A DNA stretch of 64,000 nucleotides from Siphlonurus alternatus (lineage: Eukaryota; Arthropoda; Insecta; Ephemeroptera; Siphlonuridae): assembly GCA_949825025.1 (NCBI GenBank), contig OX463782.1:30103351-30167350 (forward strand). Reading direction: 5' to 3'. Positions 35,216 through 45,396 of the stretch are shown piece after piece (positions within the stretch are counted from its first letter, which is position 1; each line of letters begins with the position of its first letter). Made by a program: the position numbers and the translations under genes. The notes beneath the pieces were generated by a model that worked only from the letters and a program-made list of their open reading frames with translations, was not told the DNA's origin and did not search any database.

Positions 35216-36783
35216 TGAAACGGACCCTGACTACCCTCTCTCCTTTTAACAATAATATATTGGCCTCTGGTTGTCTAGGGTAGAGAGAGGGAAAATGAGG
35301 GTGAGTCCCCAACTTTAACTAGTTTCCACTTACTTAAAATAAATTAAGTCTGCCACGCTAAAATTCTATAATATATGTAATAGAGAATAAATAGAATTTG
35401 GATAGCTAATCATCAGTCAAATAAAAATGTTAGATATATTTTTGCCCTGGTTTTATTTTATAGCAACATAAGAAGTAGTTTACAGGATTTATTTATAGAA
35501 CTTCTAATAAACCAACGTTAAATGCCATATTGGACAAGTTTGAGCAGAATAGTTTTGACAGAATATGACAAATTCCTTTACTGGAATGATGGCCGTTAAG
35601 TAACGGCTAAAGCTTGAAAAGCAAAGTTCACAATTTTTACAATAATCACAACTGCATTTAAGTAAAAACTCCTTGTACTTTAATAATATTGAGCGATGAT
35701 ATATAAAATATGTAGAATATTTTATACTATAGTTTAATTTACATAGGAACCATTTTGTTTAATTATTTAGTCGAAGATCTGTTATATAATATATATACTA
35801 CCTGTAAAAAAACACTCACGATAATTATAGTTGGAAGACACAGCAGACAGACAAACACTTGTACCTACCAGACATACCAAAAACAATTTAGTGGACTAAT
35901 TATAATTAATATATCCGAAGCACAGACTAATGGCACAGTATATTTTTGACACCAAAAGCAGGACAAGGGAGTGCTTAGTAGTAGCTGCAGCGAAGTGAAT
36001 CGCAGAGCTCCCTACTCGTGACTGGCGGGCTTTTTTTTTACGGCCTTTTGGTGTCGCTAGTATCACGTGATCTTTTCTTACCACTTAGTTTTGCCTGGTC
36101 AGTTTCTAGGTTATCTGATTAAACATTGATGGCCAGGTTTCTTTATTGTTAGGGATAACAAAAAGAAACAGGAAGGAAAGAATACACAGAATACATACCA
36201 ACTATAAATCACCATAGCAAAAATAATTAAATAAGGTTCTTATTTGAACCGTTAAATAAAACAAATTTATTATAGCCGTATGCATACATAATCATTTATG
36301 CATACCTAAAGATCATTTAAAACGATATCACTTATAATTATCATATTAAGCTCTGTTTAATATTATTTATATAACTTAAGCAGTCTTATGCTTTAAGGAA
36401 CAATGTAAACCATATTAAATTACACGATAAATAAATCAGCATGATTATTTACATGATCTTTTTTTAACATAGCCACAACGCGGCCTTTGCGCCGCCAAAA
36501 TAGTTTTATTTTGGCTTAAGGCTACAGCCATATTCTGGAAATAATAAAGGAAAACATCTTGTATATCAAATTAAAAATATGCATAGTACTTACATGCTAA
36601 ACAAAAGGTTTTAAACTTACATTTTGCGTTAGGGACAGTAGACAACAGCGTTCTTGGTCTTTTTTTTATAACCCATATGTTCCACGGAACAATTTCCGTG
36701 TTTCAATTTTATTTGGGGGGTACCAACTGTTAAAAGTTTTAAACGCCAGATAGACTGAACAACAAAAAAAAAAGTTCGTATCA
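35216..36783 (-). repeat. 3' LTR
   Basis: It starts TGAAACGGACCCTGACTACC on the + strand and ends AAGTTCGTATCA. The 5' LTR copy lies exactly 10,181 bases to the right at both ends, so there is no net indel. I saw no base difference in the segments compared. The short ORFs inside it are identical in both LTRs and are not genes. Confidence 0.95.
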
Positions 36784-36832
36784 TAACCCCCCAAAATTTA
36801 AGGGAGGGTTGACTCTCATTTAAATTTTTTGA

Positions 36833-36864
<32 letters not shown>

Positions 36865-37347
36865 CTCTATTCCCAATATATAATTTTTGAGTTATATCTA
36901 TATTTTAGAAAACAGCATGAGGTAGTTTGTGAATTGAATTATTTTAATTCAACTTGAAAATATTCGATTAAATTGGCAACATTTTTGCCACATTAAAACA
37001 ATATCAAATTTGTTTCAAATTAACATTAATAAGGCCTTTGATTTTAAATTTATATTTTAAATTTGTAAAAAAAAAAACTTTGAACCTTTATCAAAAACAA
37101 AAACAAATTATGGAATGATTAACTGTAGAAATCATATTACTGTACGGATGGTTGCTGTGCTCCTAGATCTTCGTTTTTCCTTGCTGGTGCTCGTTGCTCC
37201 TAGACCGGTGCAGCCATCCTGGCGTGTGACGCCCAGGCTGGGTTGAAGATTCAGGAGCGGATGGGAGCCATCGTGGCATCCCATGCTTAGGCTTTTTTGT
37301 GACATGAAAAAGGGACAAAAGGTTATATATATTTTTTTTTATTTTTT

Positions 37348-37683
37348 TTATGCTTCATCAAGCACAAGATATGCCTCTGTTGTATTGTCATCCTCCGGGC
37401 ATGGTAAATGCAGGACGAGGGGTTTCGGTGGCGAAGCAGCCATAATGCCCTCCTCATCTGATGAGATCTCCTCCAATCCCAGCTGCGATCCCTGAGGGGG
37501 ACTTGGCTCGCAGGGGAAACGAGGGAAACGTAGAGGACCCTGAGTCTCCAGTTGGGGGGGTTTGAACAAGGCAACTGGGAGAGGGTTTCCGATGAGTTCT
37601 ACCTTCCTGCGAGAAGAGAGGGAGGAGAAATTTGGAACCTCTGGAGTCAGAGCCATGGTATGCTCTTGAGCAATGCGCTCCAT
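37348..37683 (-). CDS. Small third ORF of the retrotransposon (111 aa)
   Basis: It lies between the pol stop and the 3' LTR, where envelope or accessory ORFs sit in some gypsy elements. The product is Pro- and Leu-rich (e.g. LVLHLPCPEDDNTTE) with no signal peptide or transmembrane segment, so it is not an envelope protein. On the - strand, TTTACAG directly precedes AATATGGAGC at the start, a good splice acceptor, so it could be expressed from a spliced RNA. The function is unknown, and it may be a chance ORF. Confidence 0.4.
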   Translation of the reverse strand: MERIAQEHTMALTPEVPNFSSLSSRRKVELIGNPLPVALFKPPQLETQGPLRFPRFPCEPSPPQGSQLGLEEISSDEEGIMAASPPKPLVLHLPCPEDDNTTEAYLVLDEA

Positions 37684-37911
37684 ATTCTGTAAACAGTCAA
37701 AGAATCACAAACATTTACGTCTCACTCATATTTTCTTTTTGTGGGTTAACCAACACACACACATACTTTCCTGCGTAGAAAAAAATGATAAATTTTGTTG
37801 TTGGTTTGTATTTGGTTGGTTTAAGAAAAAGGGAGAGGGGGAAATAAACAGATAGGAAAAAGTCTGAAAACACTGATGTCATATTATTGGGTAATACAAA
37901 GCTAGGGCATG

Positions 37912-40900
37912 TTATAAGAAGCGTCGAGGGCGCACCAGAGACCTACGATCTCTCAACGCCCTCCTGACAGTAGGAAAACTAACATCTTCATCAGAACTAG
38001 ACAGCTCGTCAATGTAAGGCGGGGTTGCAGGGATACGAGCTACTTCTTGTTCGGGGGGAAACTCCACATTATAAGGGACGTCATCATTCTCCGTAGAATA
38101 GTCTACACTAACTGCGCCCTCGTCGTCGGTGTTCTCCTGGGGTGGTGGCTGAGTTGCCCAGTCTGGTGGCGCCACGAAAGGTCGTAACTGATCAATGTTA
38201 CGCCTCCCAGCGTAGTTGCCTCCTTCGTCTTCCAGGGCGTAGACATTTCCTGCTATTTGACGGCTGAGCTTATACGGGCCTTCATACGGAGGTGCAAGGG
38301 AGCTAGCTATCCCCCTGTCTGCACTACTGAGTGTGTTGGTACGCCTCCACACCAAATCTCCTTCTTGAAAAGGGGAGTCCCTCCTGCTCTCATTGTAAAT
38401 AGCCGCCTGCCGCTCTCTAGCAACCCTACACCTCTCACGCGCTGTAGCGATGATGTTTTGCATTCTATTTGCTAGTGTCTCCGCGAACTCGTCAGCTTCT
38501 CGATCAGCATGCTGGTCAGGATGGGGAGGGTCTATGGGCACCTCACTCTCTGGGTCAAAGGGCGCTCTAAGCTCCCTACCAAAGGTTAGCAAAGCTGGGG
38601 TCTGGTTGGTGGCCTCACAAACTGCTGTTCTAAGCGCGAAGCAAATTTCGGAGAGATGCTTGTCCCAGTCCCGGTGTGTCTCAGCATACGCCTTTATGCA
38701 TGTTTTAAGGGTCCGATTTACCCTCTCCGTTGGATTTCCCTTGGGTCGGTACGCACAGGTTTTGCGTGGCAGGATCCCGAGTCTCTTGCAAACTTGATTC
38801 CAGATTCTACTAGCAAATTGAGGACCATTGTCGCTCCTTAGATTCACCATAAATCCGTACCTGCAGCAGTACTCAATTAATCTGTCAACTATGACTTTCG
38901 TGCGTGCTTTGCCGATGGGGTACACCTCCATGAACCTTGTGAAATCGTCAACAATTACGAGTGCGTGTTCGTGTTGACCTGATGACCGAGGTAAAGGACC
39001 TATTAAGTCACAGGAGACAGAGTGGCCAGGTTCTCGGGGTTCCTCACTCTGCATCATGCCATACTGCCCTGCGTTGGGGGGTTTGGTTTGCTGGCATACT
39101 TTGCATCCCCTCACATAATTTCGGACATCCTTTTTGATACCTAACCAGGTGTATTTTTTGCTAATCCTAATGAGGGTACGGCGAGTGCCAACATGTCCAC
39201 TTAGGGCATGGTCGTGGTATAGAGTGAGCAGCTGTCTCCGAAGCAACTTTGGGATCACAATGAGCCTAGCACCATTACGCCCCTTTTTCCTAAGTATTCC
39301 TCGAGAATCCAAGAAATATGGAGCATTAGGAGAGGAGGGTAATGACTGAACTATGGCTCGGAGGGAGGGGTCTTCTTTTTGCTTAGCCACCCAGTCATCT
39401 GAGGTCTTGGGGAACCCTGGGGTTTCCTGGAGCACTCCTAACAGTACCTCCGCTATAACTGGGGTGGCTACAGGGGTTGCTTTTTTCCTCTTTTTTCCCT
39501 TGGGCGCAGGGGAAACTGATTTGTTCTTTTTACTGTCTTCTAGTTTGGGTGTAGGTTCAGAAATACATGCCTCCGAGTGTACGGGGAGTGGGGTAGGTTG
39601 CGGCGACGCCATTTCATGAACCATGGTTCGAGGTTTAGGTTCGTAGTCATGGGTCACTGAGGGGTCAATCTCCAGTGTGCACTGAGCTAGGGGTGGATTT
39701 GTTGTTTTGGGCTCTTCCTCAAACCTCAACTGGGGCTCGTCCACCGGCTCGTGCAACGGTAACAGCTCGTCTACCAAGGTTTCCTGTATAGAGTCATCTG
39801 GACCACAGGGAGCGCGTGAGAGAGCGTCAGCGACTTTCTGGGAGGAACCCCGGCGGTAACGCACGGTGCAACTCAAACCCATTAATCGCATGGACCACCT
39901 TTTTACCCTCGGGGTAGGCTCCTCCATTGTCATCATAGTCTTCAGCGCGGAGTGATCTGTGTCTATGAAAAAATGGGGTGCGAACTCAATATAGGGCATG
40001 AATTTTTTCACCGAGTTCACAACAGCCATCGCTTCGAGCTCCGTTACACTGTATCTTTTTTCAGCAGGGAGCAGCGTGCGCGAGTAAAAGGACACAGGGC
40101 GAGGGCCGAACTCCCCTTCTTGGAGCAAAACCGCACCTATTCCCTCGTAACTGCCATCACATTGGATTATAAACTCCTTACCCATGTCAGGTAATGCTAG
40201 GCACGTGTCAGCTGTAAGGGCGGCTCTCAAGGTGTCGAAAGCTTGCTGCTGTTGTTCAGACCAGTTCCATCTAACTTTTTTCCTGAGCAGATTTGTCAAA
40301 GGCTTAGCTATGATGCTTAATTTTGGGATGTAATTACGATAGTAGCCAATAGCTCCCATAAACACCTGAATGTCACGGCGACAACGGGGACGTTGGTACT
40401 CCGATATCGCTCGGACCTTCTCAGGGTCAGGACAAGCATTTCCTGGGGTCACTACATGGCCTAACACGTGCAACTTTTCCACCCCTATCTGCACTTTGTC
40501 AGGATTTATGGTAAATCCTGCTTTCGACAACCTGCCAAAAATGTCTGCCAGATGGCGCAGGTGGTCATTCCAATTATCACTGTAAATTATTACGTCATCA
40601 AGAAATGCACTGCAATAAGAGTAGGCCGCGCCCTCTAGTACCTTGTCCATCGCGCGCTGAAAAGTGAAACTAGCGCCGCTCAAACCAAATGGCATTCTGA
40701 TGTAACGGAAACAGCCCCTGTGAGGTGTTATAAAAGAGGTCTTGTTACGATCGGATTCCTTCACCAATATCTGGTGATATCCAGATTTCAGATCTACCAG
40801 GGTGAACACACGAGCACGGCCTAGCTGGGACAGTATATAGTCAACTCGGGGCATGAGATAAGGGATGACTTTTGAGCGGCGGTTCACTGGGCGATAATCT

Positions 40901-41853
40901 ATGCACAAACGCCAGCTAGGGGGAAGATTAGGGGGGCCCTTCTTCTTCACCAGTACTGGACAGCACGCCCACTCGGTCTCCTCACATTGCTCCATAACCC
41001 CAGCCTCCATCTCCGCGTCTATTAGGTCATCCATCACATCGCGCTTTCCATAATTCATGGGGCGAGGACGGCACCTGTACGGGGGGTTGCCTTCGGTATT
41101 TATTTCGTGCTGCACGTGTGAGACAAGGCCAGGCTTATACGAGAACAAACCCTTCTTTTTAAAACGTTGGAGAACTACTTGTAAACGGTCACGGTCATGC
41201 TCAGTACCGTGGCAGTTCAACAATTGTCGTTCAATCCATTCATCATTTAGCTCTGCAGTACAACATTGAGGTGTAGTGTCACCTTTAGCGAAGGGGATAA
41301 TTTTGTCACCAACCAGGCACACGCCTCTCTTGACGTCTATTATAATACCTGATCGATTAACAAAATCTCGTCCAAGAATAATAATTTTTTCCATGGAACT
41401 AAGCAAGTAAAATTTGTGTCTAAAACTACCACACTCCCACGTGATATTAATCTTTGAAGTGCCCTCTGGTCTCGCGTTGCCCTCGAGGAGGCCGAGGGTG
41501 CTGCTGCACTTCCTTCTTTCCACGCCCATACTACGAGCTTGTTTGCACAGCGTAGATCCAATCACACTTACGTCTGATCCCGTATCTAACATAGCTAGGC
41601 ACTCAACACCTAAAATTTTAACTCGTATTAGGGGCTTGGCGGAACCGGGGGGTGGAGATAAATCTCTATCAGTGTTTGTGGTGGTTTCAGACAGGGTATC
41701 GAAGGGAGGTGGGGGCGGGTCCTCAGCTGGTATAATGACACCTGCAGGCGACTCGGCCGCCAACCTTCTCTTCTCCTTAAATTTTATACGCCGACTTTTC
41801 CAGTACTTGATTTTCTTTCTCCGCTTTGCGCGCCTTTTGGTGGCACTGCACAC
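37912..41853 (-). CDS. pol: Retrotransposon Pol polyprotein (PR-RT-RH-IN)
   Basis: The open frame gives at least 1313 residues and is open further upstream, overlapping the gag end, so it is probably made as a Gag-Pol fusion by -1 frameshifting. Residues counted from 41853: aspartic protease DTGSD at 90-94; RT with VDLKSGYHQ near 353-361 and catalytic FLDD at 417-420; RNase H with D565, E605 and D631; integrase zinc region with H880-H887 and C917/C920; DDE residues D949, D1008 and E1043 (SDNGPQF, NPTERVNRTLK). A Pro/Glu/Lys-rich spacer (about 690-800) separates RNase H and integrase. An acidic tail follows position 1230. All catalytic residues are present. Confidence 0.95.
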   Translation of the reverse strand: MCSATKRRAKRRKKIKYWKSRRIKFKEKRRLAAESPAGVIIPAEDPPPPPFDTLSETTTNTDRDLSPPPGSAKPLIRVKILGVECLAMLDTGSDVSVIGSTLCKQARSMGVERRKCSSTLGLLEGNARPEGTSKINITWECGSFRHKFYLLSSMEKIIILGRDFVNRSGIIIDVKRGVCLVGDKIIPFAKGDTTPQCCTAELNDEWIERQLLNCHGTEHDRDRLQVVLQRFKKKGLFSYKPGLVSHVQHEINTEGNPPYRCRPRPMNYGKRDVMDDLIDAEMEAGVMEQCEETEWACCPVLVKKKGPPNLPPSWRLCIDYRPVNRRSKVIPYLMPRVDYILSQLGRARVFTLVDLKSGYHQILVKESDRNKTSFITPHRGCFRYIRMPFGLSGASFTFQRAMDKVLEGAAYSYCSAFLDDVIIYSDNWNDHLRHLADIFGRLSKAGFTINPDKVQIGVEKLHVLGHVVTPGNACPDPEKVRAISEYQRPRCRRDIQVFMGAIGYYRNYIPKLSIIAKPLTNLLRKKVRWNWSEQQQQAFDTLRAALTADTCLALPDMGKEFIIQCDGSYEGIGAVLLQEGEFGPRPVSFYSRTLLPAEKRYSVTELEAMAVVNSVKKFMPYIEFAPHFFIDTDHSALKTMMTMEEPTPRVKRWSMRLMGLSCTVRYRRGSSQKVADALSRAPCGPDDSIQETLVDELLPLHEPVDEPQLRFEEEPKTTNPPLAQCTLEIDPSVTHDYEPKPRTMVHEMASPQPTPLPVHSEACISEPTPKLEDSKKNKSVSPAPKGKKRKKATPVATPVIAEVLLGVLQETPGFPKTSDDWVAKQKEDPSLRAIVQSLPSSPNAPYFLDSRGILRKKGRNGARLIVIPKLLRRQLLTLYHDHALSGHVGTRRTLIRISKKYTWLGIKKDVRNYVRGCKVCQQTKPPNAGQYGMMQSEEPREPGHSVSCDLIGPLPRSSGQHEHALVIVDDFTRFMEVYPIGKARTKVIVDRLIEYCCRYGFMVNLRSDNGPQFASRIWNQVCKRLGILPRKTCAYRPKGNPTERVNRTLKTCIKAYAETHRDWDKHLSEICFALRTAVCEATNQTPALLTFGRELRAPFDPESEVPIDPPHPDQHADREADEFAETLANRMQNIIATARERCRVARERQAAIYNESRRDSPFQEGDLVWRRTNTLSSADRGIASSLAPPYEGPYKLSRQIAGNVYALEDEGGNYAGRRNIDQLRPFVAPPDWATQPPPQENTDDEGAVSVDYSTENDDVPYNVEFPPEQEVARIPATPPYIDELSSSDEDVSFPTVRRALRDRRSLVRPRRFL

Positions 41854-41873
41854 CTCGCCCTCACGTCGGCGCT

Positions 41874-44800
41874 TTACTTTCGTGAGGGGCTCTCGGGGTT
41901 TTTTGGATGAGTCCGGTTAGGGGAGGGAGAGCGACTGCGATCGTTCCCATCGCGGGACGACGGCGACCGGGATGGACACGCTCTCGCGTAATGATTACCT
42001 TTGCATATGAAGCACTCAACAGTCTCTGCTCGTGTGGTATCCTGAGTACGTCTAGTATCATCTCTCGCAAATGACACCCTCTTTTCGATGTTTGTGTTGG
42101 TTGAGGGGGGAGTTTGCGGACGCGGCAGTCGCGAAGGGTCGCGACCCCCCATCTGCCTCCTTGCTGCACGAGGGTCGAGCGCACCCAGCGTGACTGGGGG
42201 TGCAGCCCTTGACTCCTCCCTTGCAGGGGGTGGTGGAGTTGGGGAGCGCACGTCTGATCTTCCACTAAATGCTAACGACGGTTCTATGCAATCCCTAGCA
42301 TCTGGCGGTAGTTGATACTTGCGTTCTCGGAGCACTGCATCTTGTATAATGTGTGCATCACGTGCAAGCTCATAGAGATTATTATATGACCTGCCAAAAG
42401 AATAACGTTGATATGTGGGATGCATCTGATCGAGCACCCGCTGCACCTTTTCAGCATCTGATACCACCACGTTCAACCGCCGGTAATATGCAGATATCAC
42501 AGCTATGTATGCCGTTAGGGGCTCGTCAGGGTGCTGGGACCTCGCAGCCAACTCCTTCCACAGTAACTTTTGATAATTTCGGGGACCGAATTCTCGCATG
42601 AATTCTCCTACAAAAACATCCCAATTATTGAAACCGCCGTGAAATTCCCACCACAATATGGCTTCTCCAATTAAGGCAGAGGACATTGCATGGCTGAGCA
42701 TATCTTGGGGGGTGTAGGAGAATGATCGTGCATAACGTTCAAACGCACTTATAAATTCGGATGGTGAAAGTTTGTCTCTCCGCCCACTGTATGTTGGTAA
42801 AGGTAAACGGAGGGATGGTATCTGTTGGCCTGCTTGCCATGGTCGTGGCATTAGGTTGACTTGAGGGTGGTAAATTTGACCTACGTGGGGTTGGTGAACA
42901 CCCCTCATAGCTGGGTAATTTTCCCCTGCAGCCACAGATCCATATTGTCGATCCTGTAGAGGGGGTGGGTAGAGAGTCGCCGCAGACTCGTCTTGTGGAC
43001 GCCCCACACCCCTTGGTCCAAATTGAGCCAACTGGGGGCGCGGTTGCTCGACTACTGGAGTTCCCTGAATTATCCCTGGTGCCTGGTACCACTCCGAGTA
43101 ACTTTGGGGATGCACATACTGGTATGGAGGGGCAGAGGGGGCACACATGAAAGGGGGACGTGGTGGTTGCTGATGTTGCTCCAAGACACTTTGTTGCCAC
43201 GGGTGCTCCAAGACACTTTGTTGTATGAGTGGATGAGCTAGTTGTTCTCGTACAATGCCTGGGACTGGTGGAGGGTGCAGGGGCTGTAACTGGGGTGCAG
43301 CCTCTGAACATTGAGAATAATTATTGCTCGCTCCAGGTACTGCATACATCGTGATCGAGGTAGGTTGCGGTCCCTCTACGTTTGGATACCACCCTACAAG
43401 ATTTGCACCTTGAGGTGCTAAGACGGGCTGAGGCAGTCGCGCACCAACACCATCATAATGTGGTGGGGGTGGTGGGTTATACCCACCAGCCGCTGTTTGT
43501 TGTGGTTGTCTTTGAACGTATCCGGGCTGTTCGGTTCGAGGCTGAGGGACGAGCTGTTCAAATATATAATCCCTACGAACAGCCTCGGAAGGGTGTGTTA
43601 ACTCACTTACCCCCGGGGGTGGTACTGGGTCAAAGGCAACTTGAGATGGATTGATTACCGGTTGAATATAATTAGAATAATCTCTGCTATGGGCAGCAAC
43701 TGCTGGCTGAACCAGCGGCGCACCATAAGTAGAAGATTGTATTTGAGGTTGATGCACTTCCGCTGCAGTTATAATTTGATTAGAATGCCTTCTCGTCTGT
43801 AATGCAGGCGGTCCCGTGAATTGTCCATGTGTATTTAGTGGAATAAGCTGTTCATACTGTACACTCTGTTCGTAAAAATTTTTCGGGACAGTATGTACAG
43901 CTTGTTGTTCACTAGACGGCCCTGCATACTGACTAGCACTCACAGGTAAGGTCGACCCCCCAGCGCCTAGTTGGGGTGGAATAATATTTTGGTCCCGTCT
44001 CTCTCCTGCATACCGCGTACTCGCCGTAAACTGAGCCGGCCGGTAACGCAATGGATTATTGAGAATGTTAGAACCTCGGGGAGGGCGCTGTAAGGGTGGA
44101 GGGGGTTGGACTAATGACGTAGTCGCGTGTTCGGTAGAACGGGCGTTGTATATTGGGGGTTGATGATATACTGTACTCGTTGAAGAATTTTCTGCCTGTA
44201 ATGACATTGAGATAGCATCACATTCATTATTTTCGTTTGATGATAACATACTGACGTTCTGCAATTGATTTAAATTATCATAATTCACAATACTCTGCGG
44301 AGGGGGTTGTATTTGTGCTTGTCTAGACTGATTATGGCGCCCTCTACCGGCATTACTGCGGGTGACAGGCTGCCGTGGGATCCTTGTACTAGCCTCTTGT
44401 CTACCAGTTTCTAGATTATAATCAGTTCCCTCGGTTCCCTGAACCTGATTTCTTATATAATGTTCAAGCTGTACGTTATCACTGTTTTGACACTCTATGT
44501 CAGCAGTATACAAGCCTAAATTATTGAGCTGCTCCTGTACTCTTTCTATTGGATAAGCTGCGGCTTCATCCTGTAGTGTAACGAGAGCGGAAGCTGCCTC
44601 CAACTGCGCATTGTCTCGTGTATTTAATCGATGCACTTGTTGTTGTTGATGTTGTATAATGTGTATACCCCCCATGTGGGCGGGGCGCTCTTCTATCTCA
44701 GCTTGGAACCGCACATGTGGTGTCCCTGCTGATGGGTCACCAGAGTGCATAGGGGTTGCGTCGTGTCGGACATTGCCACCCCTATCGGCCACCTCTGCAG

Positions 44801-45089
44801 GCGGCCAACAGTACGCACCTTCACCCCCGTCCACATGCGGTTGTGAAGAGCGACTGTTTTCCGCGGAGACTGACTTGCCCCCATGGCGTGCGCCTCTGAC
44901 GCGCCCGCCGCGATTTACAACTAAACCGCGCCGCACCTCGCAAGGTGCGAATACTTGGGGTTGCTCCGCGGGCCTACTAGCTGGGGCTCGGCGCTGCACT
45001 GGGCTTTGCCCCCTAGAGACCTCCCCCTCCTCCGACGAGGTGGAGGCCTCATTCCTTGCCGTGTTGTCTGTGGGACTTGTATGCTCCAT
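41874..45089 (-). CDS. gag: Retrotransposon Gag polyprotein (1071 aa)
   Basis: It starts at a clear ATG (MEHTSPTDN). The N-terminal 760 residues are Pro/Gln-rich and low complexity. A capsid-type retrotransposon gag domain follows near 770-920 (FISAFERYARSF, ALIGEAILWWEF, LTAYIAVISAYYRRL). The C-terminus is Arg/Ser-rich and has one zinc knuckle, CFICKGNHYARAC at 1026-1038, spaced CX2CX3HX4C, one residue short of the usual CX2CX4HX4C. At over 1000 aa this gag is unusually large. The frame ends at 41874, just after the frameshift site. Confidence 0.92.
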   Translation of the reverse strand: MEHTSPTDNTARNEASTSSEEGEVSRGQSPVQRRAPASRPAEQPQVFAPCEVRRGLVVNRGGRVRGARHGGKSVSAENSRSSQPHVDGGEGAYCWPPAEVADRGGNVRHDATPMHSGDPSAGTPHVRFQAEIEERPAHMGGIHIIQHQQQQVHRLNTRDNAQLEAASALVTLQDEAAAYPIERVQEQLNNLGLYTADIECQNSDNVQLEHYIRNQVQGTEGTDYNLETGRQEASTRIPRQPVTRSNAGRGRHNQSRQAQIQPPPQSIVNYDNLNQLQNVSMLSSNENNECDAISMSLQAENSSTSTVYHQPPIYNARSTEHATTSLVQPPPPLQRPPRGSNILNNPLRYRPAQFTASTRYAGERRDQNIIPPQLGAGGSTLPVSASQYAGPSSEQQAVHTVPKNFYEQSVQYEQLIPLNTHGQFTGPPALQTRRHSNQIITAAEVHQPQIQSSTYGAPLVQPAVAAHSRDYSNYIQPVINPSQVAFDPVPPPGVSELTHPSEAVRRDYIFEQLVPQPRTEQPGYVQRQPQQTAAGGYNPPPPPHYDGVGARLPQPVLAPQGANLVGWYPNVEGPQPTSITMYAVPGASNNYSQCSEAAPQLQPLHPPPVPGIVREQLAHPLIQQSVLEHPWQQSVLEQHQQPPRPPFMCAPSAPPYQYVHPQSYSEWYQAPGIIQGTPVVEQPRPQLAQFGPRGVGRPQDESAATLYPPPLQDRQYGSVAAGENYPAMRGVHQPHVGQIYHPQVNLMPRPWQAGQQIPSLRLPLPTYSGRRDKLSPSEFISAFERYARSFSYTPQDMLSHAMSSALIGEAILWWEFHGGFNNWDVFVGEFMREFGPRNYQKLLWKELAARSQHPDEPLTAYIAVISAYYRRLNVVVSDAEKVQRVLDQMHPTYQRYSFGRSYNNLYELARDAHIIQDAVLRERKYQLPPDARDCIEPSLAFSGRSDVRSPTPPPPAREESRAAPPVTLGALDPRAARRQMGGRDPSRLPRPQTPPSTNTNIEKRVSFARDDTRRTQDTTRAETVECFICKGNHYARACPSRSPSSRDGNDRSRSPSPNRTHPKNPESPSRK
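41898..41904 (-). promoter_or_regulatory. Likely -1 ribosomal frameshift site (A AAA AAC)
   Basis: On the - strand the gag codons CCA AAA AAC CCC contain the classic slippery heptamer in the correct zero-frame phase, seven codons before the gag stop. A slip of -1 continues into CCC CGA GAG, which is exactly the pol frame and stays open through the whole of pol. This supports Gag-Pol fusion. I did not work out a downstream pseudoknot. Confidence 0.75.
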
Positions 45090-45373
45090 TATGTTGATTT
45101 TTAATCAAAAGTAAACGTTAGAAAATTATTAGTTTATGATATCACCAATACTAGCTAACATTCACAGCACAACGTTGCACAACGTAGAAACAACTGTTCT
45201 TTTTATTATTATTTATCGTGAGTTTTTTTTTTTTTTTTTTTTTTTTTAAATAAAAAAAATGTTGAGTAGAATTTAGCGTGGTTTCGGCTTAGCAATTCTG
45301 TACTCTGAAAGAGTAAATGACTCACTCGGGCGGACACCTGCGTGCAATTAGCACTGCCGAGGTTTCCAATATA

Positions 45374-45391
45374 TCCCGGACACGGTCACCA
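45374..45391 (-). promoter_or_regulatory. Primer-binding site of the retrotransposon
   Basis: Five bases past the 5' LTR end (…TTTCA), the - strand reads TGGTGACCGTGTCCGGGA. A TGG start is expected for pairing with a tRNA 3' CCA end. I do not assign the tRNA. Confidence 0.7.
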
Positions 45392-45396
45392 AGGGT

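Noticed and set aside
35755..36084. Short ORFs in the left LTR, repeated at 45936-46265
   Set aside because: They are LTR sequence, identical because the LTRs are identical; no domain and no expression context.
38257..45114. Many + strand ORFs (up to 168 codons) opposite gag and pol
   Set aside because: Antisense shadows of the long retrotransposon frames; no recognisable protein.
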